Below, piece by piece: positions 48,429 to 58,972 of a stretch of DNA of 64,000 bases (within the stretch, counting starts at the first letter, position 1; every line of letters starts with the position of its first letter). The notes below the pieces were generated by a model. The model saw nothing but the letters and a program-made list of their open reading frames with translations, had not been told where the DNA came from and did not search any database. Both the position numbers and the translations under genes were made by a program. This DNA is from Bifidobacterium italicum (GTDB taxonomy: Bacteria; Actinomycetota; Actinomycetes; Actinomycetales; Bifidobacteriaceae), in NCBI RefSeq assembly GCF_002286915.1, contig NZ_MVOG01000009.1, forward strand, positions 1-64,000. Direction: 5' to 3'.

Positions 48429-50756
48429 TCACTCCACGACGGTGAAAGTCGTGGAACGCAGGTCCGCATCACGGCTCGAATGGCCGACGAGCACCTTGAA
48501 CTCCCCGGGTTCGACGATGCGCCTGGCGTCGCCGTCCACGATCGTGCACATGTCGACCGGCAGCTCGAACACGACGCGGCGCGTCTCGCCCGCCTCGAGC
48601 GTCACACGCTGGAACTGCTTGAGCTCCTTGGCCGCCCAGGTGAAGGACGTGACGACGTCGCTGACGTACAACTGCACGATCTCGGTGCCACGGCGGGACC
48701 CCGCGTTCGTCAGGTCGATCTCCACGCGCACGGTATCGCCCTTCCTGAATTCGGAGCCGTTCACGATCGCGGGCTCGCCGTATTCGAAGGTCGTATACGC
48801 CAGCCCCTCGCCGAACGCGAACGCCGGGTCCTGCGTCAGATCGGCGTACCGATCGCCGTGCTGCCCGCGGATCTGGTTGTAGAAGACCGGCAGCTGCCCC
48901 GCATGGCGCGGGAACGTGATCGGCAGACGTCCGCTTGGCTCGGTCACACCGAAGATGATCTCGGCTAGCGCGCGGCCTCCCTGCATGCCGGGGTTCGGCG
49001 CCCAGATGAAGGCGCCGAGCCCGTCGGCGGCGGACTCGTCGACGATCACGCCGTTTTCCCCGATCACGCACGCCGGCAGCACCTGCGGCTTCGAGCTCAT
49101 GAGCACGACGATGAGCGGCTTATGTGTTTCACGTGCAACCTCGCTCAGCCGTTCGAGCAGCAGGTTCTGGCCGCCGAGCAGTTCAAGCGTCGCCGTCGAG
49201 CAGGTCTCGCCGGTGAGCTGCACGACGTCGCCGACGACGGCGATGACCGCATCCGCGCGCCGCGCCTGTTCGACGGCTTCGTCGAGCAGGACGTCGTCGA
49301 CGCCCGCGGACACGGCGAGCTTCGGCCGGGGCTGCCCATCCGGATACAGCGCGCCCGCCGGATCGTCGATGAGTTCGACGACGTCGGCGCCGCGCGCATA
49401 GATCACCTCGCAGCCTTCAGGAGCGAGCTCGCGCACGCCGTCCAGCACGGTCATGATCATGTCGCGCGGCTGCCCCTGCGGCATCCACGGCACCTGTCCG
49501 GAATTGCCGGCCCAGTCGCCGAGCTGGTTCTGCGCGTCGTCCGCAAGCGGCCCCACGACGGCTATCGTGCGCAGGGAGCCATTCTCGGCGGCCAGCGGCA
49601 GCGCCGCGTTGTTACGCAGCAGGACGATTGATTCGCGGGCCAATTCGAGGTTCGCGTCCATATGATCGTCGTTGCCCACCACGGCCTCGATGCGTTCCGG
49701 ATCGGGCAGGCGCGGGTCCTCGAACAAGCCGAGCTGGAACTTCAGCGTCAGCAGACGTCCGACGGCAGCATCCAACGCGCGTTCGTCGAGCAGACCGTCA
49801 CGGACCGCCTCGATGGCGCCCTCATAGAACCCCGGAGTCGTCATGATCAGATCGTTGCCCGCCTTGACGGCGTCGGCGGCCGCGGTACGGTAATCCGGCT
49901 TGATGCGCTGCTCCCACACCGCACGTCCGACGTTGTCCCAATCGGTCACGAGCGTGCCGCCATAGCCCCAGTCGCCGCGCAGTTTCGTCTGCAGCAGCCA
50001 ATCGTTGAAGGTGACAGGCGTTCCGTCGATCGCCTCATAGCCGAGCATGAAGGTGGCGCAGCCCTCCTTCGCCACACGTTCGAAGGGAGGCAGGAACCAG
50101 CTGGCGAGCGCTCGGCGCGTCAGATCGGCCTCCGAGGCGTCACGGCCGCCCTGCGTGTACGAATAGCCGGCGAAATGCTTGGCGCAGGCGAGGATGGCGT
50201 CCCCGTCGAAGGCCTCGCCCGTCCGGGCGTGCTTCTGGTACCCCTGCACCATCGCCGATGCGAGTTCGCCGATGAGCGTCGGATCCTCGCCGAAGGTCTC
50301 GTCGATGCGGCCCCAGCGCGTGTCGCGTCCGATGCACAGCACCGGCGAGAAGGTCCAATGCACACCGGTGCAGGAGACCTCCTCGGCCGTCACCCGGGCG
50401 GCCCGCTCGACCTTCTCGGCGTCCCAGCTGCATGCCATGCCGAGCTGGGAGGGAAAGATCGTCGCGCCGGGCCAGAACGAGTAGCCGTGGATGCAGTCGT
50501 CGCCGACGAGCAGCGGGATACCCAGACGCGTCTTCCCGCGCACGATGCCGTCGGCGCGCACCAGATCATCGGGGGATGTATGCAGGATCGAGCCGACATG
50601 GCGGTCCACGATCAGATGTTCGAGGTCGCCGGACCGCGCATCCAGCTGCATCATCTGGCCGACTTTCTCCTCAAGCGTCATACGCGAAAGCAGGTCCTGG
50701 ACGCGCTCCGGGATCGTCAACGTCGCGTCGAGATAGGGGTGGGTGGTTTCAGTCAT
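48429..50756 (-). CDS. GH3 beta-glycosidase
   Basis: Family 3 glycosidase of 775 residues with barrel, sandwich and Fn3-like domains. Motifs are GIPLLVGDDCIHGYSFWPGA, CAKHFAGYSYTQGGRDASEA and the nucleophile Asp in GYGGTLVTDWDNVG. Its barrel is of the longer beta-glucosidase/beta-xylosidase kind and differs clearly from the GH3 at 8749-10878. No signal peptide. AAAGGAG lies seven bases before ATG at 50756. It follows a damaged MFS transporter, with which it forms an operon under TetR-type operators. Substrate probably a short beta-glucoside. A parS-like sequence lies inside the gene. Confidence 0.9.
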   Translation of the reverse strand: MTETTHPYLDATLTIPERVQDLLSRMTLEEKVGQMMQLDARSGDLEHLIVDRHVGSILHTSPDDLVRADGIVRGKTRLGIPLLVGDDCIHGYSFWPGATIFPSQLGMACSWDAEKVERAARVTAEEVSCTGVHWTFSPVLCIGRDTRWGRIDETFGEDPTLIGELASAMVQGYQKHARTGEAFDGDAILACAKHFAGYSYTQGGRDASEADLTRRALASWFLPPFERVAKEGCATFMLGYEAIDGTPVTFNDWLLQTKLRGDWGYGGTLVTDWDNVGRAVWEQRIKPDYRTAAADAVKAGNDLIMTTPGFYEGAIEAVRDGLLDERALDAAVGRLLTLKFQLGLFEDPRLPDPERIEAVVGNDDHMDANLELARESIVLLRNNAALPLAAENGSLRTIAVVGPLADDAQNQLGDWAGNSGQVPWMPQGQPRDMIMTVLDGVRELAPEGCEVIYARGADVVELIDDPAGALYPDGQPRPKLAVSAGVDDVLLDEAVEQARRADAVIAVVGDVVQLTGETCSTATLELLGGQNLLLERLSEVARETHKPLIVVLMSSKPQVLPACVIGENGVIVDESAADGLGAFIWAPNPGMQGGRALAEIIFGVTEPSGRLPITFPRHAGQLPVFYNQIRGQHGDRYADLTQDPAFAFGEGLAYTTFEYGEPAIVNGSEFRKGDTVRVEIDLTNAGSRRGTEIVQLYVSDVVTSFTWAAKELKQFQRVTLEAGETRRVVFELPVDMCTIVDGDARRIVEPGEFKVLVGHSSRDADLRSTTFTVVE
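49125..49140. promoter_or_regulatory. parS-like sequence inside the GH3 gene
   Basis: TGTTTCACGTGCAACC matches the ParB-binding consensus TGTTTCACGTGAAACA at 14 of 16 positions, with the central TTTCACGTG intact. The codons it imposes (CGT, ACA, CAT) are uncommon in this gene, which prefers C/G endings. Confidence 0.4.
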
Positions 50757-50828
50757 CGTCTGACTCCTTTGTTGTCGCGCCGGACGGCGCCATGCGCCGT
50801 CCGGATGTTCCATGGCGGGACAGCGGCG

Positions 50829-51614
50829 TCAGCGGACGCCGCGGATGAGCATGATGAACACGCATCCGAGCAGGGCGAAGGCGATCGCGATCGGGAAGGC
50901 GAAGGCGTACCCCAGAGAAAGCGTGATGGCGGACATGAGCACCGGACCGAGCATCTGCCCGAGCGTCGTGGCGAGGTTGAGGATACCCAGGTCCTTGCCC
51001 GTCGCCGACGGCATGAGCCAGGGCATCGCGATGCCGATGGCGAACAGCACGGAGGCGATGACGATCGGCGCGCCGCATGTGGATCCCGCACCGTAGAACG
51101 CGGACATCGTGCCGCGCACGCCCGCCGGGATGCGGTCGGAAATGATGGCCTCCATCGGCGCGAGCATGCAGTTGAGGCCGAACATGAGATTGGACACCAG
51201 GGAGGCCACCGCCGTGCAGGAATTGATGATGCCGACGAGCGCCTCCGGCGCCATGCCGGGCACCGACTTGAGATGCTCGGGCAGCAGCACCGCGGAGACG
51301 ATGCCCAGACCGCTCATCCACAGCAGGCCGAAGACGAGGAAGCCTACGGCATACCGGCTCTTCGTCAGCATCGAGATCGGCTTGCCCGTCTCCGGGGAGA
51401 GTTTGGGATTCGAACGCGCCGCCTCGAGGTTGCTGTCATATATGGCCAGACGCAGCCCCAGATCGGTAGGCATCGCGCCGTCTTCCGCGACGCCCAAGGC
51501 CTCTCCCTCCCCCGCAAGGGCTTCGTCAAGTTCGCTTTTCGCAAACGTCCGCACGGCGACGTCCGACCCGTCCCCGACAACCGCTTCCGCTTGCCCACGA
51601 CCACTACCGCTCAT
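50829..51614 (-). pseudogene. MFS sugar transporter with an internal deletion
   Basis: Only 261 residues instead of the 450 or so usual for MFS sugar transporters. The cytoplasmic N-terminus and first two membrane segments (GFLVFGLLWMSGLGIVSAVL, NSCTAVASLVSNLMFG) are followed directly by a C-terminal-half sequence (LNCMLAPMEAIISDRIPAGV, then the last three segments). The junction lies near 51176-51182 and keeps the reading frame. Segments 3 to 8, including the usual loop after segment 2, are missing. Transport activity is unlikely. AAAGGAG before ATG at 51614 and the downstream GH3 remain intact. Confidence 0.75.
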
Positions 51615-51661
51615 GATCGCTCCTTTCGTCCTCATCGACACCTGTGCATCATCGCATCGGC

Positions 51662-51701
51662 ACAATCTTTATATCTAATATCTGTTAGATATAAAGATTG
51701 T
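51662..51701. promoter_or_regulatory. Operator 1: 22-bp site within a 40-bp inverted repeat
   Basis: Seventeen-base perfect arms (51662-51678 and 51685-51701) flank TATCTG. The core site is 51671-51692, beginning ATATCTAA and ending TTAGATAT. On the minus strand it overlaps the -10 of a possible promoter (TTGACT, 18 bases, TTTATA) for the MFS-GH3 operon. Confidence 0.75.
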
Positions 51702-51772
51702 CGTTTGCAACACAGTCAAAGTCAAGTTGCGGAACGCCGGCGTGTCACGGTTGTCTTATAGCGCGATTGTCT

Positions 51773-51794
51773 ATATCTAACAATTGTTATTTAT
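51773..51794. promoter_or_regulatory. Operator 2: second copy of the 22-bp site
   Basis: Begins ATATCTAACA and ends TGTTATTTAT, matching operator 1 at 17 of 22 positions, with a central AACAATTGTT palindrome. On the minus strand it overlaps the -35 of another possible promoter (TTGTTA, 17 bases, TATAAG). Likely bound by the TetR protein encoded just upstream. Confidence 0.65.
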
Positions 51795-51875
51795 GATTAG
51801 GATGCAGCGGCCGCCGCGACGCGCACGCAAGTCAGTCCCGGCGCGACGGAGGGACCACCAAGGGCTTTGGGGAAA

Positions 51876-52499
51876 TCAGCGATACCCGTCCCACAACGGC
51901 GACGGGAAGATCATGCGTTCGAACGCCAGCCATTCATCGTACAGATCCACCGGCGGCACGCACAGCCACCGCATCTGCACGCCGTCCATCGCCTCGATGA
52001 CCCGGCGCAGATACGGCCGCATGTTGGGGTCCCACGGCCCGACCTCGGTCGGGATTCGCCATGGGTAGCGCGAATAGTGCTCCCAGATGTTCTCCGGGCG
52101 GTTGCGGTAGTACTCATGCAGCGGATGCGAGGGGTTCACCGATTCGATGTACAGCATCAGGAACAGCTGCACCATCTGCGGCTGCGCGGCGTTGTGCCGG
52201 ACGAGGAACCGCAGGTAGGCGGGGAACGACAACGCATCGGGATCGCTTCCAGGCAGCCCCGAACCCATGAAATCCGCGGGGGTGCCGCTGCTGTCGTAGA
52301 CATCGGTGATGAGCAGCGACAACAGCCCCTCCTTGGTGCCGACATAGTGCAGCAATCCGGGCTGGCTCATCCCCACCTCATCGGCGACGTCCTTGAGCGA
52401 GATGCCGTTGTACCCCCGCTCGGCGATCAGTTTAATCGCGGCACGCTCGATCTCCCCGATACGCTCTTCAGGGGTTTTGCGCACACGTTTCGCCGACAC
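51876..52499 (-). CDS. TetR family transcriptional regulator
   Basis: Regulator of about 207 residues with the helix-turn-helix in EIERAAIKLIAERGYNGISL followed by KDVADEVGMSQPGLLHYVGT. The ligand domain is related to the TetR at 2688. The start is uncertain. The frame is open to 52604, but I prefer a GTG at 52499 (reading VSAKRVRKTPEER), because GATACACT just upstream resembles a -10 box and would give a nearly leaderless mRNA. It is transcribed in the same direction as the MFS-GH3 pair and is separated from it by the two operators. Confidence 0.82.
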   Translation of the reverse strand: MSAKRVRKTPEERIGEIERAAIKLIAERGYNGISLKDVADEVGMSQPGLLHYVGTKEGLLSLLITDVYDSSGTPADFMGSGLPGSDPDALSFPAYLRFLVRHNAAQPQMVQLFLMLYIESVNPSHPLHEYYRNRPENIWEHYSRYPWRIPTEVGPWDPNMRPYLRRVIEAMDGVQMRWLCVPPVDLYDEWLAFERMIFPSPLWDGYR

Positions 52500-52619
52500 G
52501 ACCGCCAAGTGTATCACCGGTCCGCAACCCCACCCCGGCCGCCTCCCCGTCACCTGCCGCGTCACGCACCGCGCACACATACGCAGCACCGGACGCACAC
52601 GCATAACGTCCCACGACGC

Positions 52620-52658
52620 AAAAAGCGTCCGGAACCCAGACTCGGGTTCCGGACGCTT
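52620..52658 (-). terminator. Terminator of the dnaK operon
   Basis: Perfect 15-bp arms AAGCGTCCGGAACCC / GGGTTCCGGACGCTT with a 6-base loop. On the minus strand the stem ends in CTTTTTGCG, 16 bases after the hspR stop. Confidence 0.88.
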
Positions 52659-52674
52659 GCCGGTCCTCCAAGGC

Positions 52675-53235
52675 TCACCGATAGATCGTGTGCCACAGGA
52701 CGACCGATTTCGACTCGGTCTGGGCCGGCCGATGGCTCGCGCCGGCCGACAGCTGCCGCGTCTGCGGATGCAGCTGCCGCCGCCAGTGCCGCGCGCGCGA
52801 GGGGCGGCGCACCTCGGTGATGCCGCCGTCCATGTCGGCGGTGAAGACGCTCACCGAGCCGTCGTTCAGCCGCGCGAGCTGCCGGCGCAGCTGCCGGTTC
52901 TCCTCCTCGAGTTCGAGGATCCGCGCGATGCCGGTGAGGTTGATGCCGTCCCTCTGGCTCATCGACTGCGCCTGCACGAGACGGTCGACGTCGCGCAATG
53001 AGTAGCGACGGGCGCCGCCTTCGGTGCGTTGCGGCACGATGAGGCCGGCGCGGTCGTACTGACGCAGCGTCTGCGGGTGGATGCCCGCGAGTTCGGCGGC
53101 GCGTCCGACGCTGAAGATCGGCAGATCGACGTCGAATCCGACACGCGCCGCACCCTCAAGATTCGCCCGCTGCGCGACGATCGCCATCGCGCACATCTCA
53201 TACAACCGGCGTTTCTGCTGGGACGCCCGCGCCAT
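52675..53235 (-). CDS. hspR: Heat shock repressor HspR (MerR family)
   Basis: MerR-type repressor of the dnaK operon, 186 residues. The DNA-binding domain contains FSVGRAAELAGIHPQTLRQY and YDRAGLIVPQRTEGGARRYS, followed by a coiled segment GIARILELEEENRQLRRQL. The N-terminal 40 residues and the basic C-terminal tail are longer than in Streptomyces HspR. It lies five bases after dnaJ. In actinobacteria HspR with DnaK as co-repressor binds HAIR sites, and one is found before dnaK here. Confidence 0.93.
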   Translation of the reverse strand: MARASQQKRRLYEMCAMAIVAQRANLEGAARVGFDVDLPIFSVGRAAELAGIHPQTLRQYDRAGLIVPQRTEGGARRYSLRDVDRLVQAQSMSQRDGINLTGIARILELEEENRQLRRQLARLNDGSVSVFTADMDGGITEVRRPSRARHWRRQLHPQTRQLSAGASHRPAQTESKSVVLWHTIYR

Positions 53236-53240
53236 GCCGC

Positions 53241-54272
53241 TCAGGCCTCCCGCTGTTCGGCGAGCTTGTCGGCGAAGTCGCCGCAGGCCTTGTCGAACTC
53301 CTTCGCGGCGTGCTTCTCGCCGATGCCCGGATGCTCGGGGACGTGGATCTGCACGCGGCCGACGAGGTCGCCGGTCTCGCGCTTCGTCTTCACGCCCTTG
53401 CCCTTGACGCGCACTTCTGCGCCGCTCGACGTGCCGGCGTGGACCTTGAACGTCACCGTATCGCCGTAGAAGTCCTTGACGTCGATCTTGCCACCGTCGA
53501 CGGCCTGCCCGACGGTGATCGGCAGATCCATGACGAGATCCACGCCGTCCATCGTGAACTTCGGATCCGGCGTCACGGTGACGGTCAGGTACATGTCGCC
53601 GTTCCTGCCGCCGTGCACGCCCGGCTTGCCCTTGCCGGCGAGCTTGATCTTCTGGCCGTTCTTCACACCGGCCGGGATGCGCGTCTTGAACTTCTTGCCG
53701 CCCGCGCTCAGCGAGACGGTCGCGCCCTTGACGGCCTGGCGGAAGGTCAGCGTGATCTTCGAGTTGAGGTCGGCGCCGTCCTCCGGGGCCGGGGTCGGGC
53801 GGTAACCGGCGTATGCGCCGTCGCCGTAGTCCTCGTAGCCGTGGCCGCCGTAGCCGCCGGCGTTGCCGCCGCCGAACATCGAGAAGATGTCGTCGAACCC
53901 CGCGCCGCCGCCGTTCGTCGAGAAGCGGATGTGCGAGCCGTTGCCGCCCGCGCCCGCGCCGCCGCCGAACATCGAGAAGATGTCGTTGAGGTTGGACGCG
54001 TCGAATCCGCCCGCGCCGCCGGCGAAGCGTGCGCCGCCCGCGCCGAACTGGCGGATCGCGTCGTAGCGTTCACGCGATTCCTTGTCCTTGAGCACATCGT
54101 AGGCCTCGGAGATGTCCTTGAACTTCTCCTCGCCTTCCTTGGTCTTGTTGATGTCCGGATGGTATTTGCGCGCCAGCTTGCGGTACGCCTTCGTGATTTC
54201 GCTTTCCGTGGCGTCTTTGGAGACACCGAGGGTCTTGTAGAAGTCTTTGTTCAGCCATTCGTTCTCAGCCAT
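53241..54272 (-). CDS. dnaJ: DnaJ co-chaperone without zinc finger
   Basis: J-domain protein of 343 residues that stimulates DnaK ATPase. The J domain (residues 8-75) has the HPD tripeptide in [11 protein letters not shown] long Gly/Phe/Ala-rich stretch (about 80-185) follows, and then a C-terminal substrate domain ([20 protein letters not shown]). The four CxxCxGxG zinc repeats of classical DnaJ are absent; the only Cys is near the C-terminus. AAAGGAGG lies before ATG. It is separated from grpE by a strong hairpin. Confidence 0.93.
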   Translation of the reverse strand: MAENEWLNKDFYKTLGVSKDATESEITKAYRKLARKYHPDINKTKEGEEKFKDISEAYDVLKDKESRERYDAIRQFGAGGARFAGGAGGFDASNLNDIFSMFGGGAGAGGNGSHIRFSTNGGGAGFDDIFSMFGGGNAGGYGGHGYEDYGDGAYAGYRPTPAPEDGADLNSKITLTFRQAVKGATVSLSAGGKKFKTRIPAGVKNGQKIKLAGKGKPGVHGGRNGDMYLTVTVTPDPKFTMDGVDLVMDLPITVGQAVDGGKIDVKDFYGDTVTFKVHAGTSSGAEVRVKGKGVKTKRETGDLVGRVQIHVPEHPGIGEKHAAKEFDKACGDFADKLAEQREA

Positions 54273-54390
54273 GTTGTGCCTCCTTTCGAGGTGCTGCTGA
54301 ATCCGCCCGTCGCCGTGGGGCTTCCCACGCCTCGCGGCGACGGGCGGCACTTATTTGATGGTCATACGTTTCGTTGAGGGCACATCGCAC

Positions 54391-54428
54391 AGGAGGCCGT
54401 GGACCGCCGATTTGGTCCACGGCCTCCT
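54391..54428 (-). other. Hairpin between grpE and dnaJ
   Basis: Perfect 15-bp arms AGGAGGCCGTGGACC / GGTCCACGGCCTCCT with an 8-base loop, 15 bases after the grpE stop and without a T-run. It probably reduces dnaJ-hspR expression relative to dnaK-grpE, or protects the upstream message. Confidence 0.75.
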
Positions 54429-54443
54429 CATGCGTCGTCCGTG

Positions 54444-55129
54444 TCAGTTCTGCGGCGACGCCACGACCACGCGGGCCGCGCGAATCACGCGATCGCCGAT
54501 GCGGTAGCCTGCCTCCACAACCGTGTCCACGGTCGCCTTCTCGGCGTCCGGATCCGGCTTGTGCAGCACGGCCTCATGCTTCGTCGGGTCGAAGTCCTCG
54601 CCTTTGACGCCGAACTTCTCCACGCCGAACTTCTCGAAGGTCTTGTCGATCTTCGCCGCGACCGCCTTGAACGATTCATCCATCTCGCCGTGTTCGCGGA
54701 TGCGATCGATGTCGTCGAGCGCGGGCAGCTCGGCCGTCAGCACATCGATGATGCCCTGCTGACGCGCCCGATCCATGTCCTTGCGCGTGCGGTTGCGGTA
54801 GTTGATGAACTCCGCGCGCTCACGCTGCAGCGCTTCAAGGTACTCAGCCGCCTCCTTCTTGGCCTGGCCAAGCGGAGTGAGCTTGCCGTCCTCGGAGTCG
54901 GCCTGCGGCGGTTCCTGTTGGGCCGCTTCAGCCGCCTCCTCGGCCGGGGAGGGCGCGGACTGCGCGTCCTCCTGGGCTCCGGCGTTCATGTCGGCCTCGG
55001 GCTGCTGCTCGGCGGCAGCGTCACGCTCGATGTCGTCCATGAGCCTGGAGCCGGGGTCGGCCTGCCCGTTCGCCAACGCGTCGGCGTCGGGCAGGTCGTC
55101 GAGGTAATCGTCCTTGTTGAAGTCGGACA

Positions 55130-55130
<1 letters not shown>
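54444..55130 (-). CDS. grpE: Nucleotide exchange factor GrpE
   Basis: Exchange factor for DnaK, 228 residues. An acidic low-complexity N-terminus (about 1-75, rich in Ala, Glu, Gln) precedes the coiled helix (KKEAAEYLEALQRERAEFIN, then YRNRTRKDMDRARQQG) and the C-terminal beta-domain ending VDTVVEAGYRIGDRVIRAAR. Its ATG overlaps the dnaK stop (TAATG), so translation is coupled. Confidence 0.95.
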
Positions 55131-56992
<1,862 letters not shown>

Positions 56993-57092
56993 ACTTGTTC
57001 TCCTTTGTTAGGTTCGCTACTTGTTACGTTCTTGCTCGAGTTCCGTCCGGCGGCGACCGCATGCGCGACCCGCCTTCTTGAACCATCCAAAA

Positions 57093-57113
57093 CTTGAGCC
57101 TACATCACTCAAC
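57093..57113 (-). promoter_or_regulatory. HAIR element, HspR operator
   Basis: CTTGAGC, seven bases, ACTCAAC, compared with the HAIR consensus CTTGAGT-N7-ACTCAAG: one mismatch in each half. It lies about 100 bases before the dnaK start, in the promoter region. Confidence 0.8.
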
Positions 57114-57362
57114 TATTTCCTGTCAACCGTTATTCCCACTGCGGAAGATTTTTCCGAAAAAGTTTTCCGAGCCTTGCAAAACCGCCGTTGCGCAACGATT
57201 TCCAGACTGCGGGAAGCGATATCCCAGTAAACGTTCAGGTTGCGGTGGGTGATATGCGGCGACCCGCAAGGTCAAGCACCGCTCACCAACGAAACGGACC
57301 GTCAACGCCTTCGACGAACCGGGACGCAAACGGCCCTACCCGCGGTCCGATCCATCGGTTCT

Positions 57363-57590
57363 GACGACGAACCCGCCCGCGACAAGGCCCGATTGCGGGA
57401 CGAGCCGTCGAGCTCGCCGACGAAACGGGACGCTCCGTCCCAAACCATCGAGCCTGTCGACGAACCCTCCCGAAAACAGGCCAGTTCGCGGGACGAGCCG
57501 TCGAACTCGCCGACGAAACGGGACGCTCCGTCCCAAACCATCGGCCAGCCCGACGAACCGACCCGCAACAAGCCCGATTAGCGACCCAAT
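57363..57590. repeat. Tandem repeat of 93 bp, about 2.5 units
   Basis: Bases 57395-57450 recur at 57488-57543 with one difference in 56 (G to A), period 93. The variable parts between them begin GACGAACC in each unit (57366, 57459, 57552). Reading frames are open across it on both strands, but none has a ribosome binding site or known motif. It lies in the 850-base gap between dnaK and the LacI gene. Confidence 0.8.
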
Positions 57591-57637
57591 CCGTCGGGCA
57601 CATCGACAAACCGACCCGCGCAGACCCCGCACATACG

Positions 57638-57675
57638 ACGGGGCGGCCATGCCCCCGTCGGCATGGCCGCCCCGT
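57638..57675. terminator. Hairpin downstream of the LacI gene
   Basis: Perfect 15-bp arms ACGGGGCGGCCATGC / GCATGGCCGCCCCGT with an 8-base loop, about 170 bases after the stop of the minus-strand LacI gene. No T-run. The bases from 57676 to 57846 show nothing. Confidence 0.5.
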
Positions 57676-57846
57676 CTTCCCTGTGCCCCTTGGTCCTCAC
57701 CATCGGGCGATATGCAGTCCTCCGCTACCCGCGCTCCGGCTCACGCCGTTGCTCATTCCCACTCATCCATTCCACAGGCATACCGACCACAGGTACGCCG
57801 GCCCCATCGCCGTTCGCATATCCTCCCCGCATCCGCCTTCGCGCCG

Positions 57847-58887
57847 TCAGCGCTCGAGCGGCGCGTCCGGGTCGAGGCGGGCGTCGGTGCCGCGCAGGAT
57901 CAGCTTCGGCTCGATCTTCGAATGCGGTTCCTGCAGTTCCTCGCCGGCGAGCAGCTGCAGGCATTTGCGCGCCGCCGCCGCGCCCATCGCGAACGGATCC
58001 TGACGCATCGTCGTCAGATCGATCGTATCCGCGTAGGACGAGTCGTCGAATCCGATGATCGAATAGTCGCGCGGCGTGCGGTAACCGTGGCGCTGCAGCT
58101 TGAGCACGAGCGGGATCGCCATCATGTCCATCTGGCAGCAGATCGCGTCCGGGAACGTCTCCTCGGACAATACGGCCGCGAGCGCCGCGTCGGCGAAATC
58201 GTGCCCCCGCGGCACCGACAGCACCTTCCAGTCGATGTCTCGTGTCTGCTGCGCGGCCTCGCAGGCGCGGATGAAACCGCGTCCGCGCGCGTCGATCGAC
58301 GATTCGAGCGATTCCTCCGCCGCCGAGCATGTGTAGACGATGCGCTTATGCCCGAGGTTGATCATGTGCTGCGTCGCGCGGTACATGCCCTTTTCGTCGT
58401 CGATGCTGATCGTCGCGTCGAAGGCCTCGATGTTCGGCGTGTTGATGCCGATGATCGGCACACGCGTACGCCGCAGCTGCTCGACCTCCTCCGGCTCGAT
58501 CGCGAAGGACGCGACGAACACGGCGTCGACGTTGCGCAGCACCGGCATGTCGCGGAAGAACTGCGTGCGCGTGCGCGCGTCGTCGATGTGCTGGAACAGG
58601 GAGATGTCGTATCCCTCCTTGTGCAGCACCGAGTTGACGCCGGCGAAGACCTCGACGTTGAACCAGCTGGTGATCTCCTGGTTCATCAGCAGCGCGACGC
58701 GGAAGGTCTGCCCCGACTTGAGCGCCGTCGCCGAACGGGAGATGTTGAAATCGAGTTTCGCCGCGGCGCTCATGACCTTCTCCCGTGTCCGTTCGGACAC
58801 GAGCTCCGGCCGGGTGAACGCACGTGAGACTGTGGAGATAGACACTCCCGCAAGCTGCGCGACTTCGCGGATTCCTTGCTTCTGCAC
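57847..58887 (-). CDS. LacI family transcriptional regulator
   Basis: Repressor of 346 residues. The helix-turn-helix and hinge (IREVAQLAGVSISTVSRAFT, TREKVMSAAAKLDFNISRSA) precede a periplasmic-binding-protein-like effector domain (SWFNVEVFAGVNSVLHKEGY, DYSIIGFDDSSYADTIDLTT). It uses GTG as start, with AAAGGGG upstream. Lying behind the maltodextrin import and pullulanase genes on the same strand, it probably controls them, with maltose or maltotriose as candidate effectors. Confidence 0.9.
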   Translation of the reverse strand: MQKQGIREVAQLAGVSISTVSRAFTRPELVSERTREKVMSAAAKLDFNISRSATALKSGQTFRVALLMNQEITSWFNVEVFAGVNSVLHKEGYDISLFQHIDDARTRTQFFRDMPVLRNVDAVFVASFAIEPEEVEQLRRTRVPIIGINTPNIEAFDATISIDDEKGMYRATQHMINLGHKRIVYTCSAAEESLESSIDARGRGFIRACEAAQQTRDIDWKVLSVPRGHDFADAALAAVLSEETFPDAICCQMDMMAIPLVLKLQRHGYRTPRDYSIIGFDDSSYADTIDLTTMRQDPFAMGAAAARKCLQLLAGEELQEPHSKIEPKLILRGTDARLDPDAPLER

Positions 58888-58972
58888 GATGTGCCCCTTT
58901 ACTTGAACTGTGCTTCCCTTGTTGTTCTTGTTCTCTGTTGATTGTGGTCGCCGGCGGCCGCCCTCATGCGCG

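Noticed and set aside
57240-57581. 113-codon frame across the 93-bp repeat as a small repeat protein
   Set aside because: Frames are open on both strands, there is no ribosome binding site, and the repeat period (93 bases, divisible by three) explains the open frames.
57363-57590. CRISPR array
   Set aside because: Only about 2.5 units, the 56-bp core is too long and the intervening parts are similar to one another rather than unique; no cas genes.
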